Assembly: GCF_000444995.1 (NCBI RefSeq)
Contig: NC_022050.1
Location: 138,422-202,421, forward strand
Direction: 5' to 3'
Source of the DNA: Paracoccus aminophilus JCM 7686
GTDB taxonomy: Bacteria > Pseudomonadota > Alphaproteobacteria > Rhodobacterales > Rhodobacteraceae
DNA: 64,000 nt
Part shown: positions 17,936 to 27,398 of the stretch, piece by piece
Layout: the number at the start of each line of letters is the position of its first letter
Position numbering within the stretch: position 1 is the stretch's first letter
Notes under the pieces: generated by a model
The model's database searches: none
Seen by the model: the letters and a program-made list of their open reading frames with translations, nothing else
What the model was told of the DNA's origin: nothing
Program-made: the position numbers and the translations under genes

Positions 17936-17941
17936 GTTTCA

Positions 17942-17955
17942 CAAACGTTCGTTTG
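17942..17955 (+). promoter_or_regulatory. Candidate res core site in copy 1
   Basis: CAAACG-TT-CGTTTG: 6 bp inverted arms around a 2-base centre, located between tnpR and tnpA just before the tnpR start. Serine recombinases cut across a 2-base centre, so this is a plausible crossover site. It could also be a TnpR operator. The same site occurs inverted at 40318-40331. Confidence 0.45.
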
Positions 17956-18055
17956 AGGTGTTCTGGAAAGCGGCGCGCTTTCGGCCATCCGAACAATTCC
18001 TTATTCAATATCTTAATCATCAATACGCAAACCATATGTAGAAAGCAAAAGAAAT

Positions 18056-20938
18056 ATGGCGCATCGTACTATCCTCACCGAGCGTCAGCGCTCAGTACTT
18101 TTTGATCTTCCGATCGATGAAACGGCGATGTTGCGCCACTACATCCTTGCGGACGACGATCTGGAAATCATCCGCGCCCGCCGCCGCCCCCACAATCGTT
18201 TTGGGTTTGCTCTCCAGCTTTGCGCATTGCGCTATCCCGGTCGGTTGTTGACCCCGGGCGAGGTCATTCCAATGGAGATCACGCGCTTCCTGGCTGCACA
18301 GCTTGGGCTGAAGTCAGACGATCTGGCTGGATATGCAAGCCGCGAAGAAACGCGTCATGAACATCTGGCGGCCCTGCGGGATCTCTATAGCTACAAGATG
18401 TTCACTGGCCGAGGATCGCGCGACCTGAAGGCCTGGCTGGAGAGAACAGCCGAAACTGCCCGGTCGAACGAGGACTTGGCGCGGCGTTTCGTGGAACAAT
18501 GCCGGGCGACCCAGACCATTCTCCCAGGGATCACGGTTATCGAACGCCTTTGCGCGGATGCACTCGTTGCTGCAGAGCGACGGATCGACGCTCGGATTGC
18601 CGACCGGCTGGATGATGAGATGTGCAGCCGACTTGACGCCTTGCTGACGGAAATGGCGGACGGTTCTGTCACCCGCTTTGTCTGGCTGCGCCAGTTTGAG
18701 GTGGGCCAGAACTCGGCCGACATGAACCGGCTGCTCGGCCGGTTGGAATTCTTGCAGACCATGGCCGTGGACCGAACCGTCCTGTCGGGTGTGCCGCCCC
18801 ACCGTATCGCGCGCCTCCGACGGCAAGGTGAACGTTACTTCGCCGGAGATCTGCGGGATATCTCCGGCGACCGCCGCCTTGCCATCCTCGCGGTCTGCGC
18901 TCTGGAATGGCGCAGTGCCATTGCCGATGCCGTGGTCGAAAGCCATGACCGGATTGTGGGGAAGACGTGGCGCGAGGCGAAACGCGTATGCGATGCTCGG
19001 GCAGATGACGCCAAGGCTGCTTTGAAAGACACCTTGCAGGGCTTCTCAAATTTTGGATCAGCTCTGCTGGAAGCACATGAAGATCAGGCCTCCCTGATCG
19101 AGGCCATTCAAAACGCCGGAGGCTGGTCATCGCTGAGGGGGCTTGTTTCCACCGCCGCCCAACTGACCGACACATTGGCGGCTGATCCACTGGCACATGT
19201 TGTTCACGGGTATCATCGCTTCCGACGCTATGCGCCGCGCATGCTCCGGGCGCTCGATATTCAGGCGGCCCCGGTGGCCGAACCGTTGCTTGCCGCCGCC
19301 GACATCGTCGCGGGTACGGAAACGACAACTACCCGGCCACTGACCTTTCTGCGCCGGGCTTCGAAATGGCATCGACACTTGAATCACGACGATGGGAACC
19401 GGCTTTGGGAGGTGGCGGTCCTGTGCCACCTACGCGACGCATTCCGTGCCGGCGACATCTGGCTCGCACATTCCCGCCGGTATGGTGATCTCAAGGACGC
19501 GCTGGTTCCGACGGAAGTTGCCAGGGCCACGCCAAAACTGGCCATGCCGTTTGAACCGGAGCTCTGGCTCGCGGATCGAAAATCTCGCCTAGCAGATGGC
19601 TTGGAACGACTGGCCCGCGCCGCCAGGGCGGGTGCCATTCCGGGAGGTTCTATCGAAGATGGCGTGCTCAAGATCGACCGTCTGACGGCCGCTGTCCCCG
19701 AAGAGGCCGATGCCATGGTGCTCGATCTCTACAACCGCCTGCCAGAGATCAGGATCACAGACCTCCTGCTCGAAGTGGATGACGAGATCGGCTTTACCGA
19801 GGCCTTCACCCATCTGCGCACCGGCGTTCCATGCAAAGACAGGGTCGGCATGTTGAACGTGCTGCTGGCTGAGGGGCTGAACCTTGGCCTCAGCAAAATG
19901 GCTGGGGCCACGAACACCCATGATTATTTCCAGCTCTCGCGCTTGTCGCGCTGGCATGTGGAAAGCGAGGCGATGGCACGCGCCTTGGCCATGGTGATCG
20001 AAGGTCAATCTGCCTTGCCGATGGCCCGGTTTTGGGGCGCAGGGCAGACCGCTTCGAGCGACGGGCAATTCTTCCCGACCACGCGCCAGGGCGAGGCGAT
20101 GAACCTGATCAACGCCAAATACGGCCATGAACCCGGTCTGAAAGCCTATACCCATGTCTCTGACCAGTTCGGCCCTTTCGCCACCCAGACCATCCCGGCC
20201 ACGGTGAACGAGGCCCCTTACATCCTGGACGGCCTGTTGATGACAGACGCAGGTCAGAAAATCCGCGAACAGTATGCCGACACGGGCGGCTTTACCGACC
20301 ACGTCTTCGCCGTCACTGCCCTTCTGGGCTTTCAGTTCATCCCCCGCATCCGGGATCTGCCATCCAAGCGCCTCTACCTCTTCAATCCGGCATCCTGCCC
20401 GAAAGAATTGAAGGGGTTGATCGGCGGCAAGGTCAGGGAACCTGTCATCAGCTCGAACTGGCCCGACATCCTACGCGCAGCGGCCACCATGGTGGCGGGC
20501 GCGATGCCGCCAAGCCAACTCTTGCGAAAATTCGCTGCATATCCCCGACAGCATGAACTTGCGGTCGCATTGCGCGAAATCGGCCGGATCGAACGGACGC
20601 TGTTCATCATCGATTGGCTGCTGGATGCCGACATGCAACGCCGTGCCCAAATCGGCCTGAATAAGGGCGAAGCGCATCATGCGCTGAAAAACGCCCTGCG
20701 CATAGGGCGCCAAGGTGAAATCCGTGATCGAACAGCCCAAGGCCAGCACTTCCGAATGGCCGGGCTGAACCTCCTCGCCGCCATCATCATTTACTGGAAC
20801 ACCAGACATCTCGGTCACGCTGTCGATAGTCGCCGCAGTGATGGTTTGGACTGCTCAGCAAACCTTCTGGCGCATATTTCACCCCTCGGGTGGGCGCACA
20901 TCCTTCTCACCGGTGAATACAGGTGGCCCAAAAGATGA
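18056..20938 (+). CDS. tnpA: Tn3 family transposase, copy 1
   Basis: 960 residues, normal length for Tn3-family TnpA. The N-terminal DNA-binding part (LTERQRSVLFDLPIDETAML) is followed by the DDE domain, with one catalytic Asp in TASSDGQFF and the Glu probably in the LNKGEAHHAL/GRQGEIRDRT region, then NLLAAIIIYWNT, typical of the family. It starts 120 bp from the divergent tnpR, and its end is 10 bp short of the right inverted repeat. Transcription runs out of the element into the IS remnants at 21 kb. The protein is identical to that at 37335-40217. Confidence 0.95.
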   Translation: MAHRTILTERQRSVLFDLPIDETAMLRHYILADDDLEIIRARRRPHNRFGFALQLCALRYPGRLLTPGEVIPMEITRFLAAQLGLKSDDLAGYASREETRHEHLAALRDLYSYKMFTGRGSRDLKAWLERTAETARSNEDLARRFVEQCRATQTILPGITVIERLCADALVAAERRIDARIADRLDDEMCSRLDALLTEMADGSVTRFVWLRQFEVGQNSADMNRLLGRLEFLQTMAVDRTVLSGVPPHRIARLRRQGERYFAGDLRDISGDRRLAILAVCALEWRSAIADAVVESHDRIVGKTWREAKRVCDARADDAKAALKDTLQGFSNFGSALLEAHEDQASLIEAIQNAGGWSSLRGLVSTAAQLTDTLAADPLAHVVHGYHRFRRYAPRMLRALDIQAAPVAEPLLAAADIVAGTETTTTRPLTFLRRASKWHRHLNHDDGNRLWEVAVLCHLRDAFRAGDIWLAHSRRYGDLKDALVPTEVARATPKLAMPFEPELWLADRKSRLADGLERLARAARAGAIPGGSIEDGVLKIDRLTAAVPEEADAMVLDLYNRLPEIRITDLLLEVDDEIGFTEAFTHLRTGVPCKDRVGMLNVLLAEGLNLGLSKMAGATNTHDYFQLSRLSRWHVESEAMARALAMVIEGQSALPMARFWGAGQTASSDGQFFPTTRQGEAMNLINAKYGHEPGLKAYTHVSDQFGPFATQTIPATVNEAPYILDGLLMTDAGQKIREQYADTGGFTDHVFAVTALLGFQFIPRIRDLPSKRLYLFNPASCPKELKGLIGGKVREPVISSNWPDILRAAATMVAGAMPPSQLLRKFAAYPRQHELAVALREIGRIERTLFIIDWLLDADMQRRAQIGLNKGEAHHALKNALRIGRQGEIRDRTAQGQHFRMAGLNLLAAIIIYWNTRHLGHAVDSRRSDGLDCSANLLAHISPLGWAHILLTGEYRWPKR

Positions 20939-20947
20939 CCAAACGGC

Positions 20948-20985
20948 CTTAGCGTAGGATTCTGCACTCTCCGGCATCAGACCCC
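20948..20985 (-). repeat. Tn3 copy 1 terminal inverted repeat, tnpA side
   Basis: 38 bp ending CCGGCATCAGACCCC, the exact inverse of 17291-17328. It is followed by AGGAG and an IS6-type remnant, not by nqrC. Confidence 0.95.
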
Positions 20986-21048
20986 AGGAGACGGCGTAAC
21001 GGACATAGAAGTACACCGCGTACAGGATCACCGACTTCGGATAATGCA
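20986..21048 (-). mobile_element. IS6 family transposase fragment
   Basis: On the minus strand 63 bp encode HYPKSVILYAVYFYVRYAVS, the conserved N-terminal segment of IS6-family transposases. It is cut on one side by the Tn3 end and on the other by the IS5-type element, so it is a remnant. It shows that copy 2 of the transposon, before the inversion, lay next to an IS6-type element. Confidence 0.7.
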
Positions 21049-22098
21049 GGCTTTGTTGCGCTATCCCTCGGGTCGGCGGTTCATGTTTGTGAGTCAGCGG
21101 GTTAGATTGACCGTATGAGCAAGCCTGTCCCCCTTTTCCGCACGACGAACTGGTCCAGCTACAGTCAGGCTCTGAAGCGTCGCGGCTCCCTGATGGTGTG
21201 GTTTGACCCGGAGATGGCATGGTTTGCGGTGCCGAGCGGCAAGGCGGGTCATCCTGAGAGGTTTTCGGCAGCGGCCATACAATTCTGCCTGTCGATCAAG
21301 GTGCTGTTCGGGCTGCCGCTGCGGCAGACGACTGGGTTTGTGGAGAGCCTTCTTGCTCTGAGCGGGTTTGACTGGCCGGTGCCGGATTACACGACGCTCT
21401 GTCGCAGGCAGAAGCACCTGAAGGTGCAGATCCCATATCGTGCGGCGTCCGGGCCGCTGCATCTGCTGGTGGACAGCACCGGGATCAAGTTCTCAGGGGA
21501 AGGCGAGTGGCAGGTTCGTAAACATGGAGCCAGCCGCCGCAGGCAATGGCGCAAGATCCACATAGGTATCGACGCTGATACGCTGGAAGTGCGAGCCGTC
21601 GAGATGACCAGCAACCGTATCGGCGATGCGCCCGTTCTGCCCGACTTGCTGGCGCAGATCCCGATGCAAGAGCGGATCGGCAGCGTCACCGCCGACGGCA
21701 TCTATGACACCAAAGGGTGTCACACCGCCATCGCAGCCCGAGGTGCCGATGCGATCATACCTCCGCGACGAAATGCCAGGGACTGGAAGGGCCATGATCC
21801 CGGCCTGCAGGCGCGAAATGAGGCGCTACGTGCCTGCAAACGGTTCGGTCGGGCGAACTGGAAGAAATGGTCCGGATATCACCGACGAAGTCGCGTCGAG
21901 GCCAAGATGCGATGCCTCAAACTTCTGGGCGAGCGCATCATGGCCAGAGACTTCGACAGGCAGGATGCAGAGGTTCAAATCCGCATCGCACTCATGAACC
22001 GCTTCACTTCACTCGGCACGCCCGAGACCTTCCGCATGCACTGAAGATATCTGGGAAAGGGATACGTGCGGCCTCGAGCCGAGTAGCGCAACAAAGCC
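21049..22098 (+). mobile_element. IS5 family element (IS903-like group), 1050 bp
   Basis: Bounded by inverted repeats: GGCTTTGTTGCGCTA at the left and its complement TAGCGCAACAAAGCC at the right. It contains one transposase gene. No matching target duplication was found in the flanks, which suggests rearrangement after insertion. A related but diverged element lies at 56808-57861. Confidence 0.85.
21115..22044 (+). CDS. IS5 family transposase
   Basis: 309 residues. DDE motifs are visible: LLVDSTGIKFSG (first Asp), VTADGIYDTKGCH (second Asp) and RSRVEAKMRCLKLLGER (Glu). The N-terminal FGLPLRQTTGFVESLLALSG and DWPVPDYTTLCRRQK are typical of the IS903-like group. The gene is intact and fills its element. 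It catalyses movement of the IS and has no host role. Confidence 0.93.
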   Translation: MSKPVPLFRTTNWSSYSQALKRRGSLMVWFDPEMAWFAVPSGKAGHPERFSAAAIQFCLSIKVLFGLPLRQTTGFVESLLALSGFDWPVPDYTTLCRRQKHLKVQIPYRAASGPLHLLVDSTGIKFSGEGEWQVRKHGASRRRQWRKIHIGIDADTLEVRAVEMTSNRIGDAPVLPDLLAQIPMQERIGSVTADGIYDTKGCHTAIAARGADAIIPPRRNARDWKGHDPGLQARNEALRACKRFGRANWKKWSGYHRRSRVEAKMRCLKLLGERIMARDFDRQDAEVQIRIALMNRFTSLGTPETFRMH

Positions 22099-22211
22099 TC
22101 TCCGATGCAATGGCGGCGTTGGGGCTGAATTTGGGTTGCGTCGGCATTCCCAGATAGTCCTATTTGCTCGACACTTCCTCAGGTCGCTGCATCATGCCCA
22201 TTTGCATTCAG

Positions 22212-22496
22212 CTAGCGTCCAACGGATGCGATTGTGTCGAACGACAATTCTATCGGCTTAGCGTGCGGGACCAGTGCATTCGGTTGGGCGCAAAGAAGGC
22301 GTATCACGCCTGAATGCGTTACGACTAAGGGTGTTGCACCCGCGAGATACGGCAAGACTTTCGCGACACGCGAACGAAACGCTTCGATTGTCTCGCCCCC
22401 CTCGGGATCTTGCAATCTGTCGCGCTCTGATTTCGGGCGTCCCTCGAGGACACCCCAGTGCCGCTCAGAGAGGCCCATTAACGGCATAACCCGCAA
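22212..22496 (-). pseudogene. C-terminal fragment of a histidine phosphatase family protein
   Basis: Minus-strand residues GLSERHWGVLEGRPKSERD and ATPLVVTHSGVIRLL match the second half of phosphoglycerate mutase-like histidine phosphatases, including the THSG with the second catalytic His. The N-terminal RHG motif is absent: the frame closes just upstream of a TTG at 22496. It is a 5'-truncated gene between IS debris and the VWA operon. Confidence 0.7.
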
Positions 22497-22816
22497 ACCA
22501 TCCGTTCAAGGGGCGGCCAGAAGGCCGTCAAAGGTCAGATTAATTTGGCGGAGGGCCGCCATATCGATGGTTCTGCCGTGATCGGTGGTCTGGCCCAATG
22601 GGCCAGAAAGGTTGCCGGACAAACAAACCATCCAGAACCGCCGCTTGAAGCATCAGCGTCAAGCAGCATAACCTGAAACCGATGAGCCCAAGCCACCCGC
22701 TACAGAACTAGGCCGCCTGTTCCAAATCATTCGATGACGGACAGAGTAGCTTAAATTCGGCAAGATCTTGTCCAAGAGATGTGGTGTAGCTCATCAACTC
22801 CGGATCCTGAGCGGTG
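22497..22816. other. Region without a supported gene
   Basis: About 320 bp between the phosphatase fragment and the secreted hypothetical protein. I found no frame with credible coding character and no clear hairpin terminator for the minus-strand operon that ends at 22817. Confidence 0.4.
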
Positions 22817-23284
22817 TCACTCGCCACAATTTATCCGCAAGCTGGCATCCCCAATGATGCGCCAGCCAACTTCGTCGACAAGAGTGATGTGCGGTACTGA
22901 TATGAACTCTCCTGAAGTCTCAACGGTGAACGGTTCTGACACATGCTGTCCCGCCTGCAATTGTCGATCCGAAGAGTCAAATGGTCCTTCTGATCCTATA
23001 CTGATGGTCATTGAGTTTCCGGTGGAAGATAACTCAAAGTAGAAATTCTCACCGTCAGGTGCCGTCCCGGGGCCCATGATTTCGATATCCTCGAAGTTGT
23101 CCTCAAGAAAGATGCCACAAACGGTCGTCGTAAACTCATATGTACCGACGGGCGATTCAAGCACGCCTGTTTTACCGGGAGGTAAATCATCCAGTATCGG
23201 CGTTTCAGCAAAAACACTGCCAGCGACATGTAGCCCGATAAAGACAGTCAGAATTACAAGGCCAGGCGAAGGCGCGTTACGCAT
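22817..23284 (-). CDS. Secreted hypothetical protein
   Basis: 155 residues with an N-terminal signal peptide (LVILTVFIGLHVAGSVFAE, cleavage likely after VFA). The mature part is acidic and beta-rich in appearance, with two cysteines (TTVCGIFL and RINCGE) that could pair in the periplasm. I do not recognise the family. It is the last of four minus-strand genes: membrane protein, VWA protein, SH3 protein and this one. The gap to the SH3 gene is 42 bp, so it is probably in the same transcript. Confidence 0.65.
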   Translation of the reverse strand: MRNAPSPGLVILTVFIGLHVAGSVFAETPILDDLPPGKTGVLESPVGTYEFTTTVCGIFLEDNFEDIEIMGPGTAPDGENFYFELSSTGNSMTISIGSEGPFDSSDRQLQAGQHVSEPFTVETSGEFISVPHITLVDEVGWRIIGDASLRINCGE

Positions 23285-23326
23285 GTTTGGTTTGATGCCT
23301 CCAGTTGGCGCTTCTGTTCGCCGATT

Positions 23327-24145
23327 TCATGGATAGGACCAGCCATCATGTTCGACCCGGAAAATGCGTAAGGGCGCGTTCTGGCGCGTTGTGTCCGGAC
23401 GGATATAGTAAACAACGCGTTGATTTCGGCCAAAGTTGGTGAAATCGACGTTGATGGTGATCATGCCGCGCAGCATGGGGGTGTCGGGATCAGGTGTCGG
23501 CTCTCCGATTGTGCCGTTGAAATCCTGCGCGCCGTAAATCGGATGTGCGCCGATCCGACCTGACGCAAACAGGGCCACGATATCGCTGGTAAAATAATGA
23601 TTTGCCACGTCAGTGTCCAACACACTGGGCAGATTGCTGTTCTCGGACTGAAACTGACGTTCGTAGAGTTCACGCACCAGATCCACGGCCTGCGCGACCG
23701 GATCGAGCCCCGCTTGCGCGGTATAGGGTTCATGCTCGGGTTGCGGCGATGTTTCCGCAGCGGGTGCATATGTCTCGACTCCATCTGGGGTGATGAAGCG
23801 CTGCGCCACCCATCCGGCCTTGCTCATTGTCGCATCGCGCATCAGACACCAGCGCGCTGGCAAGGCTTCGATCTGGGCCTGGCTCATGCGGTGGTAATAT
23901 TCTGCCGTGTAGAAAGGCACACAGGTCACCTGCTGCAATCCCCGCTCATTGTGACCAAAACTGTCGATCACCGGATAGCTCGTACCCGGCCCCATGCGGG
24001 CATTCAGGTGATCATTGGCCGAAACCCCGGTGACGCGCCAGGCGTCAGGGCCATGGCCGTCGATTTCAGCTACAGCAGTTACGGCTGTAAGTGTCAAAAG
24101 AACCGATGCGACGAAGACGGTTGAACGGGCCTCTGGGGTTGTCAT
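23327..24145 (-). CDS. Periplasmic protein with bacterial SH3 domain
   Basis: 272 residues: signal peptide (VFVASVLLTLTAVTAVAE), then an SH3b-type domain at about 35-125 (VTGVSANDHLNARMGPGTSY, with WVAQRFI at its end), a linker rich in Pro and Glu, and a C-terminal domain (DLVRELYERQFQSEN to the end) that looks like a nuclear-transport-factor-like or DUF3828-type fold. SH3b domains often bind cell-wall peptides. It overlaps the VWA gene by 4 bp, so translation is coupled and the proteins probably work together in the periplasm. Function unknown. Confidence 0.75.
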   Translation of the reverse strand: MTTPEARSTVFVASVLLTLTAVTAVAEIDGHGPDAWRVTGVSANDHLNARMGPGTSYPVIDSFGHNERGLQQVTCVPFYTAEYYHRMSQAQIEALPARWCLMRDATMSKAGWVAQRFITPDGVETYAPAAETSPQPEHEPYTAQAGLDPVAQAVDLVRELYERQFQSENSNLPSVLDTDVANHYFTSDIVALFASGRIGAHPIYGAQDFNGTIGEPTPDPDTPMLRGMITINVDFTNFGRNQRVVYYIRPDTTRQNAPLRIFRVEHDGWSYP

Positions 24146-26430
24146 GGCTGTACCTCGATGATTGATCGGCCAAGCACTTTTCTGTCAGTCAGGTCAAGAA
24201 AGCGCAGTTCATAGGTTCCGGGGCTGTCCGGCAGGGTCAGGTCAAGACTATTGCCTTCCACAGAGCTCGTAGCGCTGATCCAGCTGAAGTCGGCCTGATC
24301 GGCGCGCGCCAGCGCCACGCGCTGATCACGGCCGTCCTGGCTGGCGGTCCAGGTGACGGTGATTGTCTCGCCCGGTTTGGCGGTGGCGGGTGCCACAAGC
24401 CCCGCCCCATCGTCCAGCGCCGCATCTGCGGCCAGCACCTCAAACGGATGGCGCGCCATGACCCGGTTATCGATATCCAGGTGATAGCGGATTTCGTAAG
24501 CGCCCGGCTCTGTCGGCGCAGTCATCTTGACCTGCGTTGCGCTGTCGATCCGGCGATAATCGCCATATTCGCCCTCCGCAGTCCCGACCGGCACGATGGT
24601 GACATAGTCGCGCGGGTGGATCGCGCCGGTCCAGCTGATGGTCAAATCGCTGCTGGCCCGTAGACGATCCGGGCCGCTGACGGTGACGTTCCCCTCGACC
24701 ACCTCGATCGGAGTGCGGGCCAGAACACGGCCAATCTGCTCCATCTGCAACCGAACCTCATAGAGGCCGGGCTCGGCGGGCGCGCGCAGACGACCCTCGG
24801 TCTGGCCTTCCATGCGGTCATAATCGGTATAGGCGCCATCCTCGGCGCCCATCGGCACGATGGTGACATAATCGCGCGGATGCAGACCATCAGCTTCCCA
24901 GGTCACGGTGAAGGCCGATCCGACCGCAACCTGCGCCGGGGCCGAAACAGTGACGGCGGCGTCAATCACCTCGACCGCGGTTGTCGCAAGCACCAACGAA
25001 CCGCGCCCCTCGGTCTGAAGCCGCACCTCGTAAAGGCCCGGCTCGGCCGGGGCGCGCAGGCGGCCCTCGGACCGGCCTTCGAGGCGGTCGTAATTGGTAT
25101 AGACGCCGGCCTCGGCGCCCGCAGGCACGATGGTGACATAGTCGCGCGGGTTCACATCGCCCTCGATGGTCCATGACACCGGGACAGCCGCGCCGACCAC
25201 CACCTGCGCCGGGGCGGTCACGGTGACCGTGGGCAAGGGCGCCGCGGGCGTCTCGAACACCATGACATGGGTCAGGGCCTCACCCGCCGCCAGATCGAGA
25301 TCCACGCTTTGCGCGCGTTCCAGAGCGGTATGATGGCCGGTGATGGTCCAGCCGCCGGGGCGAACCTCCATCACGCCGGGATTGCCGTCGAATTCAAAGC
25401 TGTCGCCGTCGCGGCTGAACTCCCAGGTGAATGGCGTGTCGATCAGCGGGCCGTCGGCGCTGTCCATCACCGCGCGCAGGGTCAGTTCGGCCAGCGCAGG
25501 TGCTGCGGGCGGGAACATCACATGCAGATTGCGCGGGCCTTCAGGGCCGAATGTGCCTTCGGTCTGGACCGGCTGGTCCCAGGCATCGGCGGTGACGGTC
25601 ACCACATAATCACCAAAGGGCAGATCGAGCGTCAGCGGGTTGCCGGTGGCCTCGCTCACGAAGCTGAACTCATTGTCCGAGATCTGCCAAAACACCTCGC
25701 CCGCGACCAGCGGGGCGGAAGGCGGCTCATTCGGCCAGAAGAACACAGGCTCTGGCCCCATCCGCTCGGGGCTTTGATGGGCGGTGAAGGTGAAGGGGCC
25801 AGCGGTCGGCGCGGCGACCTGTTCCAGCGCCGCAGTCAGCTCTGCGGCATTGTCGGCGGTGAGGAAGCGGCCGCCGGTCTCTTCGGCGATGCATTGCATT
25901 TGCATCAGCGCCTCGGCCTCGCCCTTGACGTCAAAGCCGATGACATGGGCGGTGAAATCAACGCCTGCTTCATTCAGCGCGCGGGCGGCGGCGCAGGGGT
26001 CGGGGTTGCAGGTCTCGATCCCGTCCGAGATCAGGATCACGGTCGCCGCCTGTTCGGTATGGCGCAGCGCCTGCGCGGCGGCGATCACGGCATCAGTCAT
26101 CGGCGTCATGCCGCGCGGGTTCAGCTCGTCGACAATCCGGGCAATCTCCGCCCCGGTGCCGGGGGCGGGGTCTATCATCGTCTGGATGTCGGAACATTGC
26201 CCGCGCTCGCGGTGGCCATAGGTGACAAGGCCAAGGTTCTGATCCGCCGGGAAGGTGCCGACAAAATCGCGCACCACATCACGCGCGATGGTGATCTTGT
26301 TCACCCCGTCGATCTGCCCCCACATTGAGCCGGAGGCATCGAGGACGAGGATGGTGTTTGGGCGCTCTTGCGCCATCGCGGGCAGCGCCAACCCGAGGGC
26401 GAGCGTGGCGGCGGTCAGCCAGGATTTCAT
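24142..26430 (-). CDS. Periplasmic VWA-domain protein with repeated beta domains
   Basis: 762 residues. Signal peptide (WLTAATLALGLALPAMAQ), then a von Willebrand A domain at about 25-210 with the metal-site motif DASGSMWGQ (from Asp31), TYGH and the ISDGIETC loop. After a middle region come at least three copies (about 400-680) of an ~85-residue module with the recurring phrase HPRDYVTIVP and RLRAPAEPGLYEVRLQ, and a fourth diverged copy at the C-terminus. VWA domains bind proteins through a metal ion; the repeats look like Ig-like or carbohydrate-binding modules. It overlaps genes on both sides by 4 bp. No known system was recognised. Confidence 0.85.
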   Translation of the reverse strand: MKSWLTAATLALGLALPAMAQERPNTILVLDASGSMWGQIDGVNKITIARDVVRDFVGTFPADQNLGLVTYGHRERGQCSDIQTMIDPAPGTGAEIARIVDELNPRGMTPMTDAVIAAAQALRHTEQAATVILISDGIETCNPDPCAAARALNEAGVDFTAHVIGFDVKGEAEALMQMQCIAEETGGRFLTADNAAELTAALEQVAAPTAGPFTFTAHQSPERMGPEPVFFWPNEPPSAPLVAGEVFWQISDNEFSFVSEATGNPLTLDLPFGDYVVTVTADAWDQPVQTEGTFGPEGPRNLHVMFPPAAPALAELTLRAVMDSADGPLIDTPFTWEFSRDGDSFEFDGNPGVMEVRPGGWTITGHHTALERAQSVDLDLAAGEALTHVMVFETPAAPLPTVTVTAPAQVVVGAAVPVSWTIEGDVNPRDYVTIVPAGAEAGVYTNYDRLEGRSEGRLRAPAEPGLYEVRLQTEGRGSLVLATTAVEVIDAAVTVSAPAQVAVGSAFTVTWEADGLHPRDYVTIVPMGAEDGAYTDYDRMEGQTEGRLRAPAEPGLYEVRLQMEQIGRVLARTPIEVVEGNVTVSGPDRLRASSDLTISWTGAIHPRDYVTIVPVGTAEGEYGDYRRIDSATQVKMTAPTEPGAYEIRYHLDIDNRVMARHPFEVLAADAALDDGAGLVAPATAKPGETITVTWTASQDGRDQRVALARADQADFSWISATSSVEGNSLDLTLPDSPGTYELRFLDLTDRKVLGRSIIEVQP

Positions 26431-27398
26431 TGGGGGGCTCCTTTCGGTGCGCGGGCAAAACGGGTGCTGACACGCTCTTTCAATTTGCGGAAATGCGAGG
26501 AGATCTGTTCAAGCCGGGCATCCCATTCCGGGTCCGGGGTCTGCCCATCGGTGGCCTTGACCCAGACCTGCAACAGGCAGGCCACCGCAAAGGGCTCAAG
26601 GAAAGCGGCCTTCACGCTCCAGGCGAACAGCAGCGCAAAGACGAAACCGCCCGCAGACCAGGCGCCGGGCATGGCGTAGACCAGCGCGGCGGCCGGGGCG
26701 AGCATGACGAGGAACACAATCGCCGCCAGCCCATAGGTGAACAGCGTCAGCCAGGCGGCATTCTTCAGCATGACCTTCCAGTTCTGGCCATAAAGCACCA
26801 GCGCCTCGCGCGCCGATCCCCAGGCATCGGTCGAGCCGGTGCGGATTGCATGGGCCAGGATGATTTCATCGACAAAGCCGACCGCCACCCGCAAAAATGC
26901 CTGCACCACGCCCATCAGCTGTTTCACATAGGGGATGGGCAGGATGCCGAGGATGCCACGCACCAACCCGGTGACGGCGCGGATCACGCCCTTGACCAGC
27001 TGGTCCAGCGCAAACAGCAGCGAGGCCTGACCGAACCGCTCTTTCACGACCGCTGTCGCATGGGCGATCTGGCCGCGTCCTTCGGGCAGAGGCTTGCCGC
27101 CCATAAGCTCGACCATAACGGCGATATGCCCGGCCTTGACGATATAGAGGATGTACTCGCGCACCCAATACATCACCGCCCCGGTGATGCCGAAACCGAT
27201 CATCCCGCCCCAGGCCATGCTCTGGGCGCGGAAATCATCGTCGCCAAAGGCACCGACGCCCCAGCCGATCCCGACCCCGGTTCCGGTTGCCAGCATATAG
27301 GCCAGCGTGATCCCGAAATAGACGCCGGCGCGCAGCAGAACAAAGGGCAGCGTGCGCACCATCAGGCCGATGGCCTGACCAATACTGAAATCCCACAT
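26427..27398 (-). CDS. Multi-pass inner membrane protein of unknown function
   Basis: 323 residues with about six hydrophobic segments (for example TLPFVLLRAGVYFGITLAYM and FTYGLAAIVFLVMLAPAAAL) and a charged C-terminal tail. It is the first gene of the four-gene minus-strand unit and overlaps the VWA gene by 4 bp. It could be the membrane anchor or channel partner of the periplasmic VWA and SH3 proteins. I do not recognise a named family. Confidence 0.75.
   Translation of the reverse strand: MWDFSIGQAIGLMVRTLPFVLLRAGVYFGITLAYMLATGTGVGIGWGVGAFGDDDFRAQSMAWGGMIGFGITGAVMYWVREYILYIVKAGHIAVMVELMGGKPLPEGRGQIAHATAVVKERFGQASLLFALDQLVKGVIRAVTGLVRGILGILPIPYVKQLMGVVQAFLRVAVGFVDEIILAHAIRTGSTDAWGSAREALVLYGQNWKVMLKNAAWLTLFTYGLAAIVFLVMLAPAAALVYAMPGAWSAGGFVFALLFAWSVKAAFLEPFAVACLLQVWVKATDGQTPDPEWDARLEQISSHFRKLKERVSTRFARAPKGAPQ

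Larger units (their letters stand above)
17291..20985 (+). mobile_element. Tn3-family transposon, copy 1 (3695 bp)
   Basis: A complete unit bounded by 38 bp terminal inverted repeats that start GGGGTCTGATGCC and end CTACGCTAAG, the Tn3-family pattern. It contains only a divergent pair, tnpR (minus) and tnpA (plus), with a recombination region between, and no passenger genes. It sits in nqrC. Flanks are TTCAT on the left and AGGAG on the right, a mismatch explained if the right half was exchanged with copy 2 at 37288-40982. The second copy has the same length and encodes identical proteins. Confidence 0.95.

Noticed and set aside
17936..18055. Promoter or passenger gene between tnpR and tnpA
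   Set aside because: Only 120 bp, AT-rich, fits a res/regulatory region. No passenger gene is present in either copy.
22212..22496. Intact small histidine phosphatase
   Set aside because: The N-terminal RHG catalytic motif is missing and the frame is closed upstream, so it is a fragment.
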